Shown here: positions 31,209 through 42,444 of the stretch, one piece after another
Layout: each line of letters opens with the position of its first letter
How positions within the stretch are numbered: the first letter of the stretch is position 1
Source: Boswellia sacra
Lineage: Eukaryota > Streptophyta > Magnoliopsida > Sapindales > Burseraceae
Assembly (NCBI GenBank): GCA_013180625.2
Contig: SNVD02011469.1
Location: 620,001-684,000 of the forward strand
Direction of reading: 5' to 3'
Length of the DNA stretch: 64,000 nt
Notes under the pieces: model-generated
What the model was told of the DNA's origin: nothing
Databases searched by the model: none
What the model saw: the letters and a program-made list of their open reading frames with translations, nothing else
Program-made: the position numbers and the translations under genes

Positions 31209-34200
31209 TGTGACACCCCAAATCTTAAGTAAATTTGACTTACATGTATATTGTAAAAATATATATTATTTACATTATGAGGTATGTATATATATATATG
31301 GAGAGGGATGAAATTAGATGAGAGATGGAAGGGTGTGAGGGAAAAGCTAAGAAAGTGTAAGGGTTTAATTGAAATGGTTGTGTAAGGTATATTTATAAGG
31401 CATGAGATAACTCTAGAAAATTTATTTTTCTTCCCCCTTTCTCTTTGAACCTCCAGCACCCTCTCTCCCTCTTTTTCCCTCAATTTTTCCATGGAATCAA
31501 GAAGAGAGGAAGGAAAAAAGAGGCTAAGATGTAAGGATTCACTTCTCTCTCTCTAACTGTAGCCATAACCATACAATTAAGTGATGGTTTATTGTTGTTT
31601 GTGATATTTCATGTTAGGCATATGCTGTAAATGGATAGAAAAACATGAATTAGAGTGAATTATGGAAGAACTTAAAGATTTGATGATGCTAGGAAACTAG
31701 AAGTAAAGTATGAGTATGAATCCTGCAGAGTTGTTTTTCTGAACAGTGCTAAGTCCGAAAATTCCTATAAATTCCATGATTGTTTGCTGACTTTGAAATT
31801 TTTATATGCTAAACTAGACACCTCAAGGAATTTACAGAATTTTGAAACACTTAAAAATTCGTAGTGTGTGAATTGTAAAGAATTTTTCAAATTGTGGTTC
31901 GAAATTGTGAATTCCCCTGTTTTAAAACAGGGCAGGGGGAATGAACTCTATTTGAGGGGGCAAATCTTTGTAAAATTTTGTGATTTTTAATACAAAAACC
32001 CTTTGGTATTTTTTCTGTTAGACTGTAAATTTTCATGGTTTTTGGAGCTGTGTATGAATTGTTATGATTTTTTTAAATCTGGACTTAAAGAACTGTGAAT
32101 GTTAAGTTCCAGAACAGAGTATGTGAAATAAATTCCGTCTGACTGCCTTAAACTCCTTAGAAAATCATGATTTTTGGTGGAATGACTCTTATATGTGTCT
32201 TTTAGACTAGAAAGTTTGGTAGAGATTGGATTATTGTAGAATTTTATAAAATTCTTCAAAGTTGTACTGTTCAGTTGAGAGGTCTGCAGACAGATTTGCT
32301 GTGTGAATTAAATTAAGGATTTTCAAGGGGAATATGACCTTATTTTGACTCAATAAAATTCATGGACTATAATATGTATGTCTATTTGAGTTCCATGAAG
32401 TTTGCTGATGATTGGAAATGAATAACCTCTTATTATAATAATCCAACTAATATGTGTGTGTGATAGAGTTTAAATAAATGATGTTATTGGTTGGTTGATT
32501 TGTTGTTAACCTATAAAGGATTTAATGACTTCTAAATGGACAATAATCAGTATGTCATGACTATGGTAATGGTTATCAGAGAGGAAGGAGAAGAAGAGAA
32601 GATAAACTTTAAACAACTGTTTATCAAGAAATACATGAAAACAAAATTAAGAGGAGAGGCTAACCAGGTAAGTAGCTAGACCCTTCTGAGGATACAATAG
32701 ATGTTAACTTTTAATGAAATATGTTTAATGATTGTGTTTGTGAATATATGTGAAATGTGTTGATGGAATATGGATGGGGGCATGAATACATGGACCTTGA
32801 TATGATAAATGATTTGATTTGGGTTATAGTGATTTATAAAATGTGTGATTGCACACACTTTGATGAGTATGTGAGTTACATGTTGGTGTAAATTCTATGT
32901 GTGTGAGATGTAGAAATGTGAATGTGCCCTCATGTAGGTGAATTTGTTATGATATGGCTTGAATAACATTACCAATGAAACAACGTATGTATATGAAGAA
33001 TGAAATACGTGCCAAACGTTCTAGGATACTAATTCCTCATGTGAGATGGCATGACAAATGAATGTCTATGACATACCATGTATATTAGAGTTCCATGAAT
33101 ATGTATGAATGGAAAATGAATGAGACCAGTTATACATGGACATAGTTGTGCAACGATATGATGGAAATACAAGAGTAATAAAAGGGTTGACACGAGTAAA
33201 GAAGTCACTGGAGGTTCTATGTGTGTAGAAATGATGCCAATGTGTGGATGGTGTACATTCATAAGTGTATATGAAATATGTAAGCTTATTGTATTTATGA
33301 ATGTATATGTGATTAATGAGAAGCCTACGTAGAACCTCAATTATGATAGTGAACTGCGAGATTGTGATATGTGGAGGCATGCATCACTGTGTGATGTGTT
33401 ATGAATTTGAAATTACATGCCAAGCCCATGGGAAAATATTGAATGTCAAATGTGAAATGTGATACCGTTAAATGCTAGCATTATGGTGAATGAATTGTGA
33501 TATGTTGTGATTGGGTTAGAAGCTTGATATAAAACTTCATTTATGTGACTGAAGTGTGGAATGTGATATGTGAGTGAAAGCTTCATATAGAGCTTCACTT
33601 ATGTGACTGAATGTGAAAACTAATATGTGAGTGGCATGCCATAACTTAGGATATTTGGCTCTTATAGCTTGAGGGGAGGTCTGGACCATGTGTTTCTCTA
33701 GACGAGATTCGGTAGCATGGGCCCGGTATCACCCGGATTGTCAGACTAGCCTCGAGCTATTTCAAGTGTAGGCATCTGAATATATCCGTACTGTTACGTA
33801 CTCCCATAGCTTGAGGGGAGGTCTGGACCATGTGTTTCTCTATATGAGATTCGATAGCATGGGCCCGGTATCACCCGGATTGTCAGACTAGCCTTGAGCT
33901 ATTTCATGGGTAGGCTTCTAAATGTATCTGTACTGTTCCGTATCCCCATGGCTTGAGGGGAGGTCTGAACCATGTGTTTCTCTAGACGAGATTTGGTAGC
34001 ATGGGCCCGGTATCACCCGGATTGTCAGACTAGCCTTAAGCTAATTCATAGGTAGGCCTACATATGGGAACTGACTGTGAAATGAAAAGTCCTACCTTGA
34101 TTAGAAAGCACTGTTCCTAAGTGTCTGTGACTGTATTGTGAAAGCTTCCGAAATTAGGTGAAATGGATATCCATGTGAACAGTGTAGCTAGCTTATGGAA

Positions 34201-35019
34201 ACTCATGTGTGAATGATTTATGTGTTTATGGGAGCACATGAAGATATGGTAGACTTGTGAAAAGCTTATTTGTAAATGAGACATTGTATATAAATGGGTG
34301 TATGTATGGGTGTATGTGATGAGCTTTGACATGGAAAAGCCATGTTTCACCCATAGACAGGTATTTATGGAATTAGAAATATGACTGGATAACAGAGTAA
34401 TTGATATAGGAAATTGGCCAATGGTACAGGGTTGGCGCAGGAGCGCCATTAAATGGTGCAAGAGTGCATCTTTAACGGATCTAAAGAGGTATAGGCAGAA
34501 AATTGACATCGATGCGCCATACCTTTCGCGTTAGAGCACCACTTGCACTGACTCAAGTAAGAGAGAATAGAGAGTTGGCGCATACGTGCCTTTCCTTTGG
34601 CGCAGGAGCGTGAAACTGAAATTTGCAACGGATTGAAAATCAGAAACTTGGCGTCGACGTGCCAATTTCCTCGCACAGGGGCGCGATCCTTGAATAGTGA
34701 AATCAATTTTCTGACTTTCTTAGTAGCCCACTGGTGGCTTGTATACCAAGAAATAAACAGTAATCAGTGATTTATGGAATACGTATTGAATAGTAGTCAT
34801 ATTCTGAAATGGTTAGCGTCATTTATTGTTTTATTTTGAGTGTTATGCCAGTTTTATAATTTTAACTGCTTACTGAGTTTCATACTCACTAATCTGTTGT
34901 GTACCTCAGGTATTCGATCAGTTAAAGATTAAGGGAGGATTTTGGTATAGCGACGATTGTGTTTCCTTGGTAAGATCTTATCCACTGCAGTATTACTATA
35001 TTGGGTATAGGGTATGACA
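31209..35019. mobile_element. Solo LTR, about 3.8 kb, probably Ty3/gypsy type
   Basis: Starts TGTGACACCCC and ends GGGTATGACA, with perfect 5-bp target duplications GACAA at 31,204-31,208 and 35,020-35,024. No second LTR, primer site, polypurine tract or coding domain is visible, so it looks like a solo LTR left by recombination. An LTR this long is unusual and suggests an Ogre/Tat-like or other large-LTR lineage, but no protein is present to test that. It carries a ~143-bp triple repeat (33,664-34,060). It inserted between a CNL promoter remnant and CNL-3. Confidence 0.8.
33664..34060. repeat. Three ~143-bp tandem repeats inside the solo LTR
   Basis: Units start at about 33,664, 33,807 and 33,949 and share AGCTTGAGGGGAGGTCT, AGCATGGGCCCGGTATCACC and GGATTGTCAGACTAGCC. 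They are GC-richer than their surroundings. The third unit is cut short. Confidence 0.85.
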
Positions 35020-35428
35020 GACAACCTTGGCATTGCTCTAACCATCAAAAAATAATGGAAGCTTCATTAATAGTATTGATAATTTTCTGAATTGCGGATC
35101 TTCGAAAATTCAATGAAAACTGAATAAAAGAGTAAATATAATATTTAATTTCAGCCTGGGGGCTGAAGAAAGGAGGAAAGAGGGAGAACATAAACTGTTA
35201 CTTTGATCAAAGAGAAGGGAGAGAACATGACGTTTAGTATAATTTGATAAAAGAATTCAACTTCAGATGGGTCATGATTATGCAATATTTAATAGAACAA
35301 ATTATACATGCACAAAGAAAAGAATAAAGGGATTGCTTGTAGAAAACTTATACCTTAACTAGTATCAAAGCAAAACTTTACTTCCGGCTATCAAATGAAA
35401 GATTTAATTATTGGTCTTCCTCTCTGCA

Positions 35429-35437
35429 CTATAAAAG
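35429..35437 (+). promoter_or_regulatory. TATA box of CNL-3
   Basis: CTATAAAAG, 91-99 bases before the ATG, matching the arrangement of the other two CNL genes. Confidence 0.6.
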
Positions 35438-35527
35438 CCTGACTGGAAGATTTAGCATTATCACAATATCAACACTCAAAACATTTCAATTTCTCAATCT
35501 TTCTTTAATCAACAACCGTCATTCAGT

Positions 35528-38395
35528 ATGGCTGAAGCACTTGTTACTGTAATCTTGGAACAATTGGTTTCTATCAGTCGCCAACAGACTGAAGGAGGAA
35601 TACGACTGATTAAGGGTGCTGAGCATGAAGTTGAGAAGCTGAAAAGCAATTTCGATGCTATTCAAGCTGCGCTTGCTGATGCGGAGAACAGACAAGTGAC
35701 GGAAAATTCTGTGAGAGATTGGTTATTTAAGCTTAAAGACATATCCTATGACGTTGAGGATGTGTTGGATGAGTGGAACACAACGATTCTGAAATTACAA
35801 GTCAAGAAATCTGAAGCTCAAAACGCTCCTACGCCTTTGAAAAAGGTAAGTTCCCTCGTTCCTTACTACCTCAGTTGCTGTAAGCGATTTGTTGCGCGTC
35901 ATGACGTTGCTGTTAAGATAAAAGATCTAGATAGAAAACTAGCTGTTATTGCCATTGAGAAAGCCAGTTTCCAGTTTAGCTGGATCACAAAGGGTAGCCG
36001 TGACCTAGATCGACCAATAACTACCTCTTTAATTGACATAAAAGAGGTACATGGAAGGAATGAAGAGAAGGATAGAATAATAAATTTGCTGTTGAGTCAA
36101 CATAGTCAAGAACATTTCTTTCGCATCATTTATGTAGTAGAGATGGGAGGAATAGGCAAGACGACTCTTGCTCAATTAGCTTTTAATGACGAGAATGTCA
36201 ACACCCATTTCGATAAAAAGATATGGGTGTGTGTTTCTGAGTCTTTTGATGAGATGAGGGTTGTTTTAGAAATTCTTGAATCTCTTACCCAAAAAAGGCC
36301 AACTTTCAAAGAGTTAGAAAATGTGTCACAAGAAATAAGTGAACATCTTCAAGGAAAGAAGTTCCTCCTTGTCTTGGATGATGTATAGACAGAAAATCCT
36401 GGAGATTGGGAACAACTCAAGAACATTCTCAAGTGTGGTTCCCAAGAAAGTAGAGTTTCAGTGACCACACGTAAGGAAAATGTTGCGAATGTCATAGGAT
36501 CTTCCCACATCATGTCACTAGGAATATTATCTGAAAATGAAAGTTGGTCATTGTTTCATCAAGTTGCATTTTGTAGAGGCAATGAGAACGAAATTTTGAA
36601 ACAAATTGGCAGAAAAATTGTACAAAAGTGCAAGGGCTTACCTCTTGCTATAAAGACTTTAGCAAGTCTTTTGCGCTTCGAAAAAGCATTTGAAGAGTGG
36701 CAAAACATCTTAGATAGTGAAATGTGGGAAGTAAAAGAGGTAGAGCAAGGACTCTTTCCACCTCTATTATTAAGTTATTATGATTTGCCTTCTATATTGA
36801 AAAGATGTTTCTCATATTGTGCCATCTTTCCAAAAGACTATGTGATAAATAAAGATCTATTAATAACATTATGGATGGCTCAAGGTTATCTAAAGGCCGA
36901 GAAAAACAAGGATATGTACTTAGTCGGTGAAGATTATTTTGAAACTTTAGTATTGCGCTCTTTTTTTCAAGAGTTTAAGGAAAGTACTGAATTTGAATTT
37001 GGAATAACATTATTCAAAATGCATGATATAGTGCATGAATTTGCTAAATATCTGACCAAAAATGAAAGTTTTACAATAGAGAATGATGATTATGAAGAGT
37101 TTGAAACCAAATCTTGTGATTTTAAATTTCGTCATTTATTTATAATGTTTCCAACAGATAACTCAATTCCGAGCTCCATTTACACCAGAAAATGTTTACG
37201 GAGCCTTATGGTTGGTAGGCGAAATATAGTGGTAAGAAGTTCAACCGGGATAGTTTTGTCCAAATTATTTGATCAATTGACACGTCTAAGAGCATTAGAT
37301 TTGAATAACCAGCCCTTTGAGGAAATTCCAAGAGAAATAAAAAAATTAAAACATTTGAGATATCTTAATTTGTCTGTTAATATGAAATTGAAAGAATTGC
37401 CCGAAGCTTTATGTGAACTATACAATCTTCAAACCTTAGATATCTTTTTGTGCAAGTCTCTCATAACACTGCCTCAGGGGATAGGAAAGTTAATGAACTT
37501 GAGATATTTTATAAATAGGTGGACTTCAGTTCATTACATGCCAAAAAGTTTTGAGAGGTTGACTTGTCTTGTTGGTTTAAGAGAATTTGTTATAAGTGAT
37601 GTTGGCTATGGCAGCAAAGCATGTTCACTAGAATATTGTTTGAGAAACTTCAACCACCTCGAAGAGATTGGGATAAAAGGCTTGGGAAACTTGATGGATG
37701 TTAGTAGGGTTAAGGAAGAACTTTACAATAAGAAAAACCTGCGTGATTTAAGTCTAAACTTCGAAGAGAGTGTGAATGAGAACCATCAAGTGCTTCTTGA
37801 GGCATTGCGACCACCTCCAAATTTAAAGGGTTTACAAATAGAAAATTACAATGGCAGTACTGTGTTCCCTCATTGGATAATGTCATTAACCACATTGAAA
37901 GAGTTAATTATTTTTGGTTGTTTAAATTGTGAGTATTTACCTCCTTTTGGTAAATTACCATCGCTTGAATCTCTTGTACCATTAAATATGAATAGTGTGA
38001 AAAGGGTGGGTAATGAATTTCTGGGAATGGAAAGTGATGTTGTAACATCATCTTCGTCAGTTACTAGTTTTCCGAAATTGAAATCACTCTTTTTTAGTGA
38101 TATGGAAGAATGGGAAGACTGGAATTATGAAATTACATTGAGGGGAGAACGAGAACTTATGGTCATGCCATGTCTTGAAACCTTGAGAATCATTAATTGC
38201 GCCAAATTAAATTCAATGCCGGACCATCTTCGTCATATGACAGCGTTGAAGAGGGGGATTAATGATTGTCCTCTTCTACAAGAATTTAAGAGAATTGATA
38301 GTTCATCATCATCTTCACCCGTCACTGACCAAGATCTCTCCCAGATCCCGGACTTCAATTCAGATTCTGGAAATGGGCAAAGAGACAACCTTTGA
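35528..38395 (+). pseudogene. CNL-3: full-length CNL with one in-frame stop in kinase 2
   Basis: One frame runs from MAEALVTVILEQLVS to the Ser-rich tail, 955 codons plus stop, interrupted only by TAG at 36,386-36,388. That codon is where LDDVW has its Trp (TGG to TAG). Upstream: coiled coil with YDVEDVLDEWN, and a P-loop reading EMGGIGKTT (first Gly of Walker A is Glu, residue ~205). Downstream: GLPLAIKTL, CAIFPKDYVI, MHD near 498, LRRs. The rest shows no frameshift, so inactivation is recent or the stop is suppressed. A truncated 286-residue CC plus partial NB protein could still be made. A splice donor follows the stop codon at 38,433 in the 3-prime UTR. Confidence 0.88.
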
Positions 38396-38760
38396 ATTCT
38401 CAAGCTCCTACTACACCGCCCTTGACCGACAGGTAATTTCCTCTCTTTTAAGTTATTCTGTTTTTTCATTTTAATAGTAAGAACTAAAGAAAAGTATAGA
38501 TTCATTTGCTTAATACAATACTATTTTCTAGAAAAATTTTGGGTCTATTTTCCTTTCTTTCTTCATTTTCTTCAGCGTAATTAATTGGGTTAGTTTTGCA
38601 TAATTACTTTCCTTTCTTTTTTTCTTTTTTTTTTTTTTAACTTTTGCAGCTGAGACAAACAGTCAATCTCTGAACACATCTCGGGAAAGAAATGTTTGAT
38701 ATCAGGCGACAAGCAATGCGAAAAGGCTCCATTAATCCGTCATGTTTTTTTTTCCTTTTT
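38396..38760 (+). other. 3-prime UTR of CNL-3: UTR intron and the tag exon
   Basis: CCGACAG|GTAATTTC at 38,433 and TTTTGCAG ending 38,649 bound a probable UTR intron. The following exon (38,650 to about 38,745) reads CTGAGACAAACAGTCAATC, then CATCTCGGGAAAGAAATG and AAAGGCTCCATTAATCC. This is the best template for the dispersed UTR tags elsewhere in the window. Confidence 0.55.
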
Positions 38761-38779
38761 CCTGAGCAACTACTCTACC

Positions 38780-39060
38780 CAGACCTGATTAAAAAAAGGG
38801 GATCACTTTTTTTGGACTTATGGCGAATGATTCTAATCTAGTTCATGGCCTATTAGAAACCGTTCTGGGGGGATCCTCACAAACAGAAAAAGATTGCAGT
38901 TGGTTTGATAATGATCGAGTGGCATTGCTTCTTTGGCCCAAACCAAAGAATCTTTTAAATATGATGCAAAATAGATCTTGTTCTACCATTGATCTCTATG
39001 AAAAATACAGAATCAAAGTTTGAAGAAGGGGAAGGAGAAGGAGTCCTCGACCCGCAACTG
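38780..39060 (+). pseudogene. ycf2: Plastid ycf2 fragment (nuclear plastid DNA)
   Basis: The frame reads GITFFGL, then [39 protein letters not shown], and after a frameshift at about 39,010 [17 protein letters not shown]. This matches the C-terminal third of chloroplast Ycf2 as I remember it. It lies directly behind the CNL-3 UTR tag exon, is too short to be functional and has substitutions and a frameshift, so it is an old plastid-to-nucleus transfer. Confidence 0.85.
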
Positions 39061-39472
39061 ATGTTGATATCTTGTGTATATTCTGCCACTCATCACCATT
39101 GAATTCTGAAGCAGCTAAAATTGCCGCTAAGCCATAGGTAATTTCTTCTTTTCTTTTTTTCAAAGAAGTCTCTCCTCTTCAAATGTTCACCTGAAAATTA
39201 TGGAGTGAGAACCTGTTTGCTTCTTCATCAAGAATATAATTCTCCTGAAAGTAACTGATTCCAGAATGGAAATCTGATGAAAAATTTGTGATATTTTGAT
39301 CTTTTCAAATGCAGTTTGCTGGGATTATATGACTGCTGAGATCTGCTCAAACACTTGGTCTATTTAGTTTCTATTCGTTTGGTATCAGTTTGCAAAGTTG
39401 TCAAAAGCCATTGATAAGTCTATTGCCAAATAGTTTACCGGATTTTAGAGTGTAAATTATCATTTGTTTCAG
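39061..39472. other. Non-coding lectin-unit flank
   Basis: Parallels 1,040-1,350 (for example GAAAATTATGGAGT, CTGCTCAAAC, CAGTTTGCAAAGT), the sequence in front of the jacalin C-half. No gene. Confidence 0.45.
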
Positions 39473-39683
39473 ATTGTGTTAACCTATGCAGAGAAGTTCC
39501 TAATCACTGAGAGTGGCCACCACAATCCTGCAGTTTAAGTTGGCAGCTCTGTGATGAGATCATTACATTTAAAAGCACCAAAAAGAACTTTTGGCACTTC
39601 TGGATTTCAAGATGGAACACCATTTGCTTGCTTAATGGATGGAAGGTTTGCTTTGGGTTTCAAGGTAGAAGTGGTTGGACTAG
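39473..39683 (+). pseudogene. Degenerate jacalin C-terminal half
   Basis: After a TTTCAG acceptor it reads IVLTYAEKFLITESGHHNPAV, then a stop. GTPFACLMDG follows in another frame, then GF.GRSGW. It ends at a GTAATTG intron-like unit. It is the third copy of the fragment at 12,290 and 25,108. Confidence 0.75.
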
Positions 39684-40799
39684 GTAATTGGTAATTGGGC
39701 ATCTTCGCATACAGAATTTTGTACAATCATTGTTGTTAATTATCATGATTTAATGTTGCGGGGACGATTTTTCTATACTCACAGTAGATTTAGTGTTCTG
39801 AGGAATACAAGAGAGAGGAATGGCAAATGCGATCTCAGCTGGTGAAGAATTGTGAATCATATGCTCTTTACTCTTTAGTTTATCATTTAAATGTCCTTAT
39901 TAGATACCAAGCTTGCTTTTCTTCACAGGAAACATACACTGTTCTTATATTTAGATCATAAAATCACATGCAGACTCAATGACCATGTATGACACAGTTT
40001 CTCTACCATTTGTGACAGAACAACCATAATTCACGGTTTAGGGTAACTCAGTTTTAGTTCCATAACTATATGTTTTTGAACCAGTAAAATATGCCTTTGG
40101 GGGAAAGAAGAAAGTTGCAGATATCCCTTGCGTGTGCATGACGCTAACCGGCCATATCGATGCTAGATGCTACTTGGCAATAAACTTTTGTTTTCCTTAG
40201 GTTTAAATATCATTATTATGCAGAGGTTCACATAATTAATCTAATATAAGATAGTAGAATCCAATAACTTTAATTTCTCTAACTAGGTGATGCAGAATTA
40301 AAGTACATCAGATTGTCCATCCAACTCTGTATCTTCCGCCAAGTGGAATAGAGAGAACGTTTCAGGAATCTTGAGTCATCCAATTTCTGCTTAAATCAGA
40401 AGCGAAATACATTATCCTTGGATAGTGCTGAATATGGAATCAGGTACTATGCCATTTCTTTCACAACTTTTTCTTTATATTAGCATCACTTTCTACCAGC
40501 GAAAAACTATAACCTTCGTTCGTAGCAAATATTGGATTCTTTTGCATCTATCATTTCAGCAGTTCTCTCTCCAAGTTCTAGTTGTCCCTATGGTATGAAA
40601 TGCATGTTTAACAGCTTTTCTCTTTTCATTTTATTATACCTTTTTTCTTACTTAGTGTTCAAATTATTTAGACTATCAAGCTTAATTTTTACATTCAATC
40701 CTTTTCAATAACCTGAATCAGCCAGCTCAATAGCAAGTTATATATGTAATTGCATTTGTTTCTTCTTTTACCCTTTGATTTATTCTGAAGCTGTTATAG
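39684..40799. other. Upstream part of the intact lectin unit
   Basis: Contains the TTGCGGGGACGATTTT block, sequence shared with 12,590-13,460 and 27,420-27,910, and a possible short exon ending ATGGAATCAG|GTACTATG near 40,433. That exon would be out of phase with the lectin exon, so I did not assign it. The ATG of the lectin should lie in this stretch or further upstream. Confidence 0.4.
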
Positions 40800-41518
40800 G
40801 AAGGCGGAAAGGATCAAACAAGTGCAAAAAAGAGGAGTATAGTGGTAGGACCTTGGGGAGGAAATGGAGGAACCAGTTGGGATGATGGAATCTACCATGG
40901 GATCAGAGAAATCACACTTGTTTATGACCGTTGCATCGACTCCATCCGTGTGGTTTATGATAAGAATGGAAAGCCTATTACAGCAGAAAAGCATGGAGGT
41001 GTTGGAGGCAATCAGACTGCTGAGGTCTGCTCAATTCTTACATATTTGCTGATCTAATGGTTCAGTCGCTTTGCAATCAAAGGCTTTGCGGAAAGCACTT
41101 GTCTGTTATTTTACCAGAATATTGGAGTTTGCTTTCTCAGAAGAAAACATTTTTTTCACCTTATCTGTATTTTCATTTGTTTCAGATTAAGCTGCAATAC
41201 CCAGAGGAGTTCATAGTTAGCGTGAGTGGCCACTACTGTCCAGTGGTGTACGGAGGGAGCCCTGTGATCAGATCACTTACATTTAAGAGCAACAAGAGAA
41301 CCTTTGGCCCTTATGGATTTGAAGAAGGTACACCATTTACTTTCTCCATGGATGGGGCTCTTGTTGTAGGCTTCAAGGGAAGAAGTGGTTGGTATCTTGA
41401 TGCAATTTGTTTCCATGTGTCCAAGAAACAATCGACAAAGCTCTTCCAGAAAGTTCAACAGTCGCTTCAGAGACTTGCAAGCACAGGTTCGAAATCATCA
41501 GCTCCTAAGCAGCTTTGA
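40800..41518 (+). CDS. Jacalin-related (mannose-binding) lectin C, two visible exons
   Basis: Exons 40,800-41,024 and 41,186-41,518 join in phase to a complete jacalin domain: EGGKDQTSAKKRSI, VVGPWGGNGGTSWDDG, ITLVYDRCIDSIRVVYD, then IKLQYPEEFIVSVSGHYCP, EEGTPFTFSMDGALVV and the sugar loop GRSGWYLDA (GxxxD). The tail STKLFQKVQQSLQRL ends in KQL and TGA. The domain family binds mannose-type glycans. The neighbour is CHMP1 on the opposite strand, as for Arabidopsis JAL19 (from memory). The exon carrying the ATG is not identified. It is the longest and cleanest lectin in the window and probably the ancestral copy. Confidence 0.75.
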
Positions 41519-42444
41519 GAAGCCTCTTAGAAGCTGCTGAGTTACAGTTGGGTTACGAGCTGATTTTAGAAGTCTTAAAAGCACATTGTTGAAATACATA
41601 TCGAGCTTGTAACCATCTGGAGTACCGATCATAGAAATAATGGTATTCGATATTGCTTCAGTTGTACTACCATGCATAGACGATTACATTTTATAAAATT
41701 CCATTAGGTCCAATAATAACGTCATTGTTTTCCATTATTTTTCTTTACGAGGATTTTTATGTAAGAGCATCTGCAGGCACTAATCCCACACTCAAATAGA
41801 TTTCATTGTCATGCAAGATCACATTTTCTTTATATCGACATATCTAATTTAGATGATATCTTTGAAAATTAGTTATCCAAGATATGTGACCTTCGCAGGA
41901 GATGAGTCTGAAAACCAAAGGCCATAATCATTCAAGTAATCTACTTCCACATTCTATCGAGAATTCAAAACTTACTTGCATTTTTAGCTTAACTTGCCTG
42001 ATCACATCAAACCTTAGTTGATGCTAAGTATAATATTTAGCTAAGAACCAGAAGGCAACATTTCTCCACTTTTGGCAGTCTTAATATCTATGAAGAACCT
42101 GAAGCAAATTCACTCAATCTACACAAGTTTGTTCCCCGTCGCGTGTCAGAAAACTGAAAGAAACACACACAGGCTCAGTTAAACACCAAACCACACAACG
42201 ATCATCTCCCATATGATATTCGATGGGTCTAATAAGAACTAGAGCTGGTATCACATAAAAAATCTACAAGATATCACATATAAGGCATCAGCATCCATAA
42301 GCAGCAACCATAGCGTACATAAATCATGAAATCTGATTCAGTAAAATTTACAAACATTTTAAGTTCATCCAACTTCGAATATAATCACAATGACCATGGA
42401 TATAACCACACATAACATATGAATGACAAAATTCTAGTGCTCTT
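41519..42444. other. Convergent intergenic region between lectin C and CHMP1
   Basis: Contains the 3-prime UTRs of two converging genes. A diverged copy is at 29,440-30,360. No further gene is seen. Confidence 0.55.

Noticed and set aside
33664..34060. Possible CRISPR-like or satellite array
   Set aside because: Only three ~143-bp units with no separate spacers, wholly inside an LTR of a plant genome.
32676..34706. Minus-strand open frames in the 31-35 kb element
   Set aside because: They are His/Thr/Ile-rich by-products of the repeated ATGTG text of the solo LTR and match no retroelement protein.
40426..40437. ATGGAATCAG|GTACTATG as the first exon of lectin C
   Set aside because: It would leave one extra base and be out of phase with the next exon, and the same text is damaged in the 13,308 copy.
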